Positions 5,488-10,297 of a stretch of 10,297 nucleotides of DNA are shown one piece after another. The stretch is from contig CADCRC010000065.1 in NCBI GenBank assembly GCA_902803795.1, positions 1 through 10,297 of the forward strand. Direction: 5' to 3'. Position 1 is the stretch's first letter, and each line of letters begins with the position of its first letter. The stretch comes from an uncultured Erysipelotrichaceae bacterium. GTDB lineage: Bacteria; Bacillota_I; Bacilli_A; RF39; UBA660. The notes beneath the pieces were generated by a model. That model was given only the letters and a program-made list of their open reading frames with translations, was not told where the DNA came from and ran no database searches. Both the position numbers and the translations under genes were made by a program.

Positions 5488-6159
5488 ATGAATATAAATT
5501 ATTTAAAATCAATAAGTGATGGATATATAACATTACCAATATTTTTAATAAAAAATTTAAATAAATTAAATCTTAGTTATGAAGAACTAATATTTCTAAT
5601 GTATTTAAATTCAAATAAAAAAAAAATATTACCAGAATTCAATGAATTTTCACAAGAACTAAATATAGATACAACAAAAATTATGGAAATAGTAGACTCA
5701 TTATGTGAAAAAAAATACATTGATATAGTATTAGATAAAAAAGAAAAAACAGAATATATATCATTAAATGGATTTAATAAAAAAATAAATATATTATTAA
5801 TGAATAATGAAAATAGTGAAGAAATAACAAATGATATTTATTCACTAATAGAAAAAGAATTTGGAAAAACTCTATCACCAATTGAATTACAATTCATAAA
5901 AGCATGGATAGATCAAGGAACAAACATAGAAATAATAAAAGAAGCTTTAAAGGAAGCTGTTTTAAATGGTGTATTAAGTATAAAATATATGGATAGAATA
6001 ATATATGATTGGAACAATAAAAATATAACAACACCAGAAGAATTACAAAAATATAAAAAAACAAGACAAAATGATAAAGACAAAATAGATGATAATATAG
6101 ATATGGAAACATTGAATTGGAATTGGTTTGACGATGAAGAAGTACAAGAAGATGAATAA
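5488..6159 (+). CDS. dnaD: DNA replication initiation protein DnaD
   Basis: A 223-residue cytoplasmic protein of the DnaD/DnaB primosome family, which in Bacilli helps load the replicative helicase at the origin and at stalled forks. Residues about 14-95 form the N-terminal winged-helix (DDBH1) domain, with typical YEELIFLMYLN and a helix ending CEKKYIDI. Residues about 112-178 form the DDBH2 (DnaB_2) domain, including FGKTLSPIELQFIKAWID and the diagnostic YxxxIxxxW motif at Tyr167, Ile171 and Trp175. A Lys-rich linker and an acidic, Trp-containing tail (ETLNWNWFDDEE) complete the protein; tails of this kind occur in the family. The length is close to that of B. subtilis DnaD (about 230). The ribosome binding site AAAGGAGTG ends about ten bases before the ATG. 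Its last codons overlap the start of nth. Confidence 0.93.
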   Translation: MNINYLKSISDGYITLPIFLIKNLNKLNLSYEELIFLMYLNSNKKKILPEFNEFSQELNIDTTKIMEIVDSLCEKKYIDIVLDKKEKTEYISLNGFNKKINILLMNNENSEEITNDIYSLIEKEFGKTLSPIELQFIKAWIDQGTNIEIIKEALKEAVLNGVLSIKYMDRIIYDWNNKNITTPEELQKYKKTRQNDKDKIDDNIDMETLNWNWFDDEEVQEDE

Positions 6160-6778
6160 AATAGAATTAATATGTAATTATTTAGATAAAATATTAGAAA
6201 ATCCAAAATGTGAACTAAATTACAATAATGACTATGAATTATTAATTGCTACAATGCTATCTGCTCAAACAACAGATAAGAGTGTAAATAAGATAACTGC
6301 AATACTATTCAGTAAATATAATAATCTAGAAAAACTATCAAATGCAAAAATAGAGGATTTAGAAGAAATAATTAGACCAATTGGAACATATCATATTAAA
6401 TCAAAAAACACAAAAGAAATAGCAACTATTTTATTAAATGAATATAATGGAAAAGTTCCAGTAAGTCAAAAAGAATTGATAAAGCTACCAGGAGTTGGTA
6501 GAAAAGTTGCAAACGTATTTTTAGGAGAATATTATAAAATTCCAGCAATCGCAGTAGACACTCATGTATTTAGAGTATCTAAAAAATTAGGACTATCAAG
6601 TCAAAAAGATAATGTATTAAAAACAGAACTAAAACTACAAAAATGTTTTCCTAAAGAAGAATGGTATAAAAGACATTTACAATTAGTATTATTTGGAAGA
6701 TATTATTGTAAAGCAAAAAAACCACTTTGTAATAATTGTAAATTAAAAGATATATGTAATGAAAAAAATGACCATTAG
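6152..6778 (+). CDS. nth: Endonuclease III (DNA glycosylase/AP lyase)
   Basis: A 208-residue base-excision repair enzyme that removes oxidised pyrimidines and cleaves abasic sites. All hallmarks are present: SAQTTDKSVN early in the protein, the helix-hairpin-helix LPGVGRKVA at 112-120 with catalytic Lys118, VDTHVFRV with catalytic Asp136, and the C-terminal 4Fe-4S ligands Cys186, Cys193, Cys196 and Cys202 in C-x6-C-x2-C-x5-C spacing. The ATG at 6152 is chosen: it gives a start like that of E. coli Nth (MNK) and length (211) and is preceded by AAGAAG, whereas in-frame TTG 6128 and ATG 6134 have no ribosome binding site. It overlaps the dnaD stop by 8 bases, indicating translational coupling. 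The ypoC gene that I recall following nth in Bacillus is absent; the gene is followed directly by a terminator. Confidence 0.96.
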   Translation: MNKIELICNYLDKILENPKCELNYNNDYELLIATMLSAQTTDKSVNKITAILFSKYNNLEKLSNAKIEDLEEIIRPIGTYHIKSKNTKEIATILLNEYNGKVPVSQKELIKLPGVGRKVANVFLGEYYKIPAIAVDTHVFRVSKKLGLSSQKDNVLKTELKLQKCFPKEEWYKRHLQLVLFGRYYCKAKKPLCNNCKLKDICNEKNDH

Positions 6779-6799
6779 AATAAAATAGTCATTTTTTTT
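6762..6799. terminator. Bidirectional terminator between nth and the PBP gene
   Basis: AAAAAAATGAC (6762-6772) pairs with GTCATTTTTTT (6788-6798) around a 15-base loop, with T runs on both strands. The nth stop TAG (6776-6778) lies in the loop. The convergent PBP gene ends at 6818, so this structure can stop transcription from both sides. Confidence 0.75.
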
Positions 6800-6817
6800 A
6801 ACAAATAGATTTAATTA

Positions 6818-9598
6818 TTATTCTTTATTACTACATGTTCCATTAGTAGATGAATTTTCTGTTTTATCTTCATCACCAGTTTTTCCTTCACTATTTGTCC
6901 AAATACAATCATCATTAGCAATACATGAACCTTTTTCATGAATGCTAGGACAATTAGTAGATGGAGTAGGCTCAGGCTCTGGTTGAGGTTTTTCCTCTTC
7001 CTTTTTACATACAGAATCTTCGTTAAATGAAACAGTCGCAGGACTTGTTTGAATTCCACTATATGATTGATAAGTTCCAACTAATTTATAAGTACCACAA
7101 GGAGATGCAGTTTGGAAAGAAAAAGCTATATCATTAGTCCAACCAATTAAATTATCATTTAAGTAAATATTATAACCAAATTCACCATAAGCAGGATTTT
7201 GAGTTACTTTAGCAGCATTCCAACTAAGTGAAACTACATGTGAAGTAGAATTATATGATACTTTTAAGTTTGAAGGTGCAACACCAGATAATATTTCTTG
7301 TTCTTTAGATGCTGAATTAGAAGGTTGAAAATCTTTCTTAAAATATTCATAAACAACACCATTATAATCGCCACCAGCAACAATAGCAGGATTAGAACCA
7401 GCATAAATAGGTAATTTAACAACTGAATCAGGCATATTAAACGGAGCTCTATCAGCTTCCATAGCACCAGTCTCAATCAAAGCTCTAAATAATTTATCTT
7501 TTGCAATTGTAGCAGGAATATTATGTAAAATATATTGATTATTTTCTTTATAATCTTCTAATGAATCATAACCATACCACATTCCGATTGTAGTTCTAGA
7601 TGAAAAACCAACAACCCAAGAATCACGAATAGCATCATAAGGCATATTATAAGAATTCATTGTTTTATCATCATAGTTAGTAGTTCCAGTCTTTAATGCG
7701 ACATTTGGAGGTGTTCCACCAGCATTCATAACTACATCTTGAAGAACACTAGCAATCATATATGCAGTCGCATCACTCATAACTCTAACAGGATTATCTT
7801 CATGTTCTATTGTTTGACCAGAAGATCTAAATGTAATCTTTGATACACTATATGGCTCATTATAATTACCACCATTAGAAAACGCAGCATAAGCACCAGC
7901 CATCTTAAGTGGAGATACACCAGTAAATGCTCCAATAGAATGTGCTTCATGAATTGAACCATTTTCAATTTCAGGTTCTATTCCAAGAGCAGTAACAAAA
8001 TTAATAATATTTTGTCTATCAACCATTTGAAATGCCTTTAATGCAGGAATATTTCTAGAAGCAGATAATGCAGTTCTTAAAGAAATAGAACCATAATATC
8101 CACCATCCCAGTTTTTAATTGATCTTCCATTAGAATAACTATACGGACCATCAACAAACAATTTATAATTATTATTTCCATCATTATATCCATAAGTTGA
8201 CCAATTGTTAAATTCTATACCAGGACCATAATCAAATAGCGGTTTAGCAGTAGAACCAGGCTGTCTCTTTAACTGAGTAGCATAATTATAACTTTTCTTC
8301 AAATTACCTCTGTTTCTACCATTTCCAATTGCTTGTATTTTTCCGGTTGCTGAATCTAATACAGCAATTCCACTTTGAACTCTATCATCTTTCCATGCAT
8401 ATGCTTCACCGCTTAATACTTTATTTACTGCATCTTGTCTTGATCTATCTAAATTTGTATATATTAATAATGAAGTAGAATAAGGATCAACTCCATATTT
8501 TTCAATTACTTCGTCAGCCACAGTATCTATATATCCTTGATATGGACTATCATCTTCAACACGAGCTTCAACAGTTAAAGATTCAACAGGAATAGAATTA
8601 GCAATTTTTTCTTCTTCTTTTGTAATATAACCATGTTTTCTCATTAAAGCAAGAACAGTTTTTCTTCTATTTGTAGCATTTATAGGATTAACATTTGGTC
8701 TATATAAGTTAGGTGATTTAAACATACCAGCTAATATAGATGCCTCAGCTAAATTAAGTTCAGATACTTTTTTTCCAAAATACACTTCACTTGCTTCTTC
8801 AACACCATATATATTTCCACCAAGGAAATGATTATTTACATAAAATTCTATAATTTGTTCTTTTGTATAAGTCTTTTCTAATCTAAATATTGAAAGATAA
8901 ATATCTTCAGCTTTTCTTATTATACCACTTACACCAGAATCAGCCTTTGCATCTGTAAATGAGTTTTTAACAACTTGCATTGATAATGTAGATGCACCAC
9001 CAGCATCTGAATGACCCAAAACTTGTCCAAATGCTGCTTTAGCAAATCTTGCAGCATCAAATCCATTATGTTGAAAAAATCTTGAATCTTCAGTTGCAAC
9101 AATCGCATCAACCAATACTTCAGGCAATTCATCATAAGTAATTTTTTCACGTCTCTCAGAACCAAGTCTAATTATTTCTTGACCATCTTTATCATATAAG
9201 ATAGTAATTTCTGAAGTATTCAAATTAGAAATTTTAAATTTAGGATCAGCCTGTTGCTTGATATAATACATGAAATATCCACATACACATAATCCTGCAA
9301 TTCCTAAAGCCAATAAAAATATGAGAATCAAAGTTAGAATTAATTTACCTCTTTTATGAGACCTATTAATTAGAGTTGTAATACCCAATATTATAAGTAC
9401 ACCAAATGCAGCAATTATAGTAAACTCTTTTCCCATAAATATACCACATGCAATAAGTAATAAAACAAGTACAATATAAAAAATATATTTAACCTTAATA
9501 TCTGTTTTCGTATATTTTGGCTTTTTATTTAAATAAACTCTCTTCTTAATTTTTTTTGTATTATTCTTAGATGTATGACTTTCATTCTTTTTTTCCAT
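6818..9598 (-). CDS. Class A penicillin-binding protein (PBP1A/PonA type)
   Basis: A 926-residue bifunctional peptidoglycan synthase. A basic cytoplasmic stretch (1-37) is followed by three predicted membrane segments at about 38-56, 59-77 and 86-113; most class A PBPs have one. The glycosyltransferase (GT51) domain, about 130-310, shows ATEDSRFFQHNG with catalytic Glu170, GASTLSMQ, RKAEDIY with Glu231, and GVEEASEVYFGK. The transpeptidase domain, about 400-720, carries STAK (Ser449, Lys452), SRN (Ser514, Asn516) and KTGT (636-639), so both activities look intact. A fibronectin-III-like domain (about 771-860) follows, then a Pro/Glu linker (870-880) and a short tail with Cys883, Cys892, Cys898 and Cys922. 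The start ATG at 9598 is chosen because GGAGG (9608-9612) lies nine bases upstream; a longer reading from 9628 lacks such support. It overlaps recU by 17 bases. Confidence 0.95.
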   Translation of the reverse strand: MEKKNESHTSKNNTKKIKKRVYLNKKPKYTKTDIKVKYIFYIVLVLLLIACGIFMGKEFTIIAAFGVLIILGITTLINRSHKRGKLILTLILIFLLALGIAGLCVCGYFMYYIKQQADPKFKISNLNTSEITILYDKDGQEIIRLGSERREKITYDELPEVLVDAIVATEDSRFFQHNGFDAARFAKAAFGQVLGHSDAGGASTLSMQVVKNSFTDAKADSGVSGIIRKAEDIYLSIFRLEKTYTKEQIIEFYVNNHFLGGNIYGVEEASEVYFGKKVSELNLAEASILAGMFKSPNLYRPNVNPINATNRRKTVLALMRKHGYITKEEEKIANSIPVESLTVEARVEDDSPYQGYIDTVADEVIEKYGVDPYSTSLLIYTNLDRSRQDAVNKVLSGEAYAWKDDRVQSGIAVLDSATGKIQAIGNGRNRGNLKKSYNYATQLKRQPGSTAKPLFDYGPGIEFNNWSTYGYNDGNNNYKLFVDGPYSYSNGRSIKNWDGGYYGSISLRTALSASRNIPALKAFQMVDRQNIINFVTALGIEPEIENGSIHEAHSIGAFTGVSPLKMAGAYAAFSNGGNYNEPYSVSKITFRSSGQTIEHEDNPVRVMSDATAYMIASVLQDVVMNAGGTPPNVALKTGTTNYDDKTMNSYNMPYDAIRDSWVVGFSSRTTIGMWYGYDSLEDYKENNQYILHNIPATIAKDKLFRALIETGAMEADRAPFNMPDSVVKLPIYAGSNPAIVAGGDYNGVVYEYFKKDFQPSNSASKEQEILSGVAPSNLKVSYNSTSHVVSLSWNAAKVTQNPAYGEFGYNIYLNDNLIGWTNDIAFSFQTASPCGTYKLVGTYQSYSGIQTSPATVSFNEDSVCKKEEEKPQPEPEPTPSTNCPSIHEKGSCIANDDCIWTNSEGKTGDEDKTENSSTNGTCSNKE

Positions 9599-9612
9599 TA
9601 TTAGAAACCTCC
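9582..9612 (-). promoter_or_regulatory. recU/PBP coding overlap with internal ribosome binding site
   Basis: The PBP start codon (9598-9596) lies inside the last codons of recU, whose TGA stop is at 9584-9582. GGAGG for the PBP (9612-9608) is also inside recU. Ribosomes completing recU would cover the PBP start, so expression of the two genes is probably linked. Confidence 0.7.
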
Positions 9613-10169
9613 AATACTTTATCAACAATTTTTAAATAATCAATTCTAGGCATATATCCTTGTTGTAATAAATAACCTTTTTCTCTAAAATAATCTAATG
9701 GTATAGACTTTCTTTCATTATTATCAAGAAAATCAAATAAATCTTTAGCCATTAATAAATATGTTTCATACAAACTTGTAAATCTAACAATTAAGAAAGC
9801 TATACCTTTATTTTCATATATATTTTTTAAATGATTTATTTGATGTATATGTATATTTGATAAAGAAAATGCAGTATGACTTTTAACTTCTTTTGCCTCA
9901 AAATCAATATATTTACCATCGTATAAACCATTATAATCAGTAGTAGAAGGAATTGTAAAATATGCTTCCTTAATTACAGCCTTATCCCTAGATGGGAAAT
10001 CTGTCTTAACTATTTTTATAGGAGTAGGTTTTTTATAAATGAAGGCTTTATTAATTTTTATATAATATTCATTAGTTAAATTAATATCATCTTCTAAAAC
10101 CATACCTCTATTTTTATAATTAACTGGTTGCTTAACAATATTTTTCTTTATACCATTAGGATAGTTCAT
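9582..10169 (-). CDS. recU: Holliday junction resolvase RecU
   Basis: A 195-residue nuclease that resolves Holliday junctions during recombination and chromosome segregation, the Bacillota counterpart of RuvC. The family signature is nearly complete: NRGMVLEDDINLTNEYY (20-36), KKPTPIKIVK, EAYFTIPSTTDYNGLYDG and YIDFEAKEV, containing the metal-binding residues Asp78, Glu91 and Lys93 with the same spacing as Asp88, Glu101 and Lys103 of B. subtilis RecU, then HIHQINHL. Its length is near the usual 200. The ATG is preceded by GGTGAT (10174-10179). The 3' end overlaps the PBP gene by 17 bases, the classic recU-ponA/pbp2 operon of Bacilli, so resolvase and wall synthase are probably co-translated. 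Confidence 0.96.
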   Translation of the reverse strand: MNYPNGIKKNIVKQPVNYKNRGMVLEDDINLTNEYYIKINKAFIYKKPTPIKIVKTDFPSRDKAVIKEAYFTIPSTTDYNGLYDGKYIDFEAKEVKSHTAFSLSNIHIHQINHLKNIYENKGIAFLIVRFTSLYETYLLMAKDLFDFLDNNERKSIPLDYFREKGYLLQQGYMPRIDYLKIVDKVLEVSNNGKKE

Positions 10170-10188
10170 TTATATCACCATCTTAATC

Positions 10189-10194
10189 ATTATA
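10189..10194 (-). promoter_or_regulatory. Possible -10 box for recU-PBP
   Basis: On the minus strand TATAAT lies about 20 bases before the recU start. No good -35 hexamer is found at 16-18 bases (TAGAAA at 17; TGTAGA at 19), and there is no TG extension. It is a plausible but weakly supported promoter. Confidence 0.35.
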
Positions 10195-10230
10195 CTATAA
10201 TAGTTATTTTTTTTCTACATAAGATTAAAA

Positions 10231-10256
10231 ATTTTCAATAATTTTCACCATTTTCA
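10231..10256. repeat. Three direct repeats of ATTTTCA upstream of recU
   Basis: ATTTTCA occurs at 10231-10237, 10241-10247 and 10250-10256, spaced 10 and 9 bases apart, about one helical turn. On the minus strand each reads TGAAAAT, and two copies share GTGAAAAT. They lie some 40-65 bases upstream of the possible recU -10 box, where an activator or a divergent-promoter regulator could bind. Function is not known. Confidence 0.4.
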
Positions 10257-10297
10257 CAATATCTATATAAATAATTAATAATTATATTTATAAATCA

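Noticed and set aside
5894..6206. Two minus-strand open frames opposite dnaD and the start of nth.
   Set aside because: They are antisense to clearly recognised genes and have hydrophobic shadow composition.
6811..7476. Minus-strand open frames in alternative frames within the PBP gene.
   Set aside because: They overlap the PBP reading frame on the same strand, lack ribosome binding sites and encode no recognisable domain.
1..10297. UGA read as tryptophan, as in Mollicutes.
   Set aside because: Trp positions in conserved motifs use TGG, and TGA is the natural stop of recU at the expected length, so the standard bacterial code applies.

Overview
The window is about 10.3 kb of very AT-rich DNA (roughly three quarters or more A+T) with compact genes, short gaps, AGGAGG-type ribosome binding sites and the standard code: TGG encodes Trp, and recU ends in TGA. 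The gene set (recU, a class A penicillin-binding protein, dnaD, nth, cca, yidD, an L,D-transpeptidase) points to a walled member of the Bacillota (Firmicutes), class Bacilli in the broad sense. The extreme AT content would fit a streamlined, host-associated lineage close to the Mollicutes or Erysipelotrichia. That placement is inference from composition and gene content; no rRNA is present to test it.

Layout. (1) 1-392: the 3' tail of an upstream gene, then a 92-residue protein of unknown function, closed by a strong bidirectional terminator. (2) 371-1455, minus strand: yidD followed by a ZnuA/TroA-like lipoprotein, translationally coupled. (3) 1583-2437, plus strand: a secreted L,D-transpeptidase with two SH3-like domains, divergent from yidD. 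(4) 2492-5126, plus strand: cca (tRNA nucleotidyltransferase) and, 22 bases downstream, a 507-residue membrane protein of unknown function with a long Asn/Asp-rich tail. (5) 5127-5487: a 361-base non-coding stretch full of dyad symmetries, holding a probable terminator and a probable dnaD promoter. (6) 5488-6778, plus strand: dnaD overlapping nth. (7) 6818-10169, minus strand: recU overlapping a class A PBP gene, facing dnaD-nth across a shared terminator. (8) 10170-10297: the recU upstream region with a three-fold short repeat.

How the genes fit together. dnaD-nth facing recU-pbp1 is a long-conserved arrangement in Bacilli as I remember it (dnaD-nth convergent with recU-ponA/pbp2). It joins primosome assembly, base excision repair, Holliday-junction resolution and cell-wall synthesis. 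The L,D-transpeptidase and the PBP are both peptidoglycan enzymes. YidD supports membrane protein insertion. No mobile element, CRISPR array, rRNA or tRNA was seen.

The least conventional content is the ZnuA-like lipoprotein that lacks the expected His metal ligands, the 507-residue membrane protein, the PBP with three predicted N-terminal membrane segments and a Cys-containing C-terminal extension, and the structured gap upstream of dnaD.
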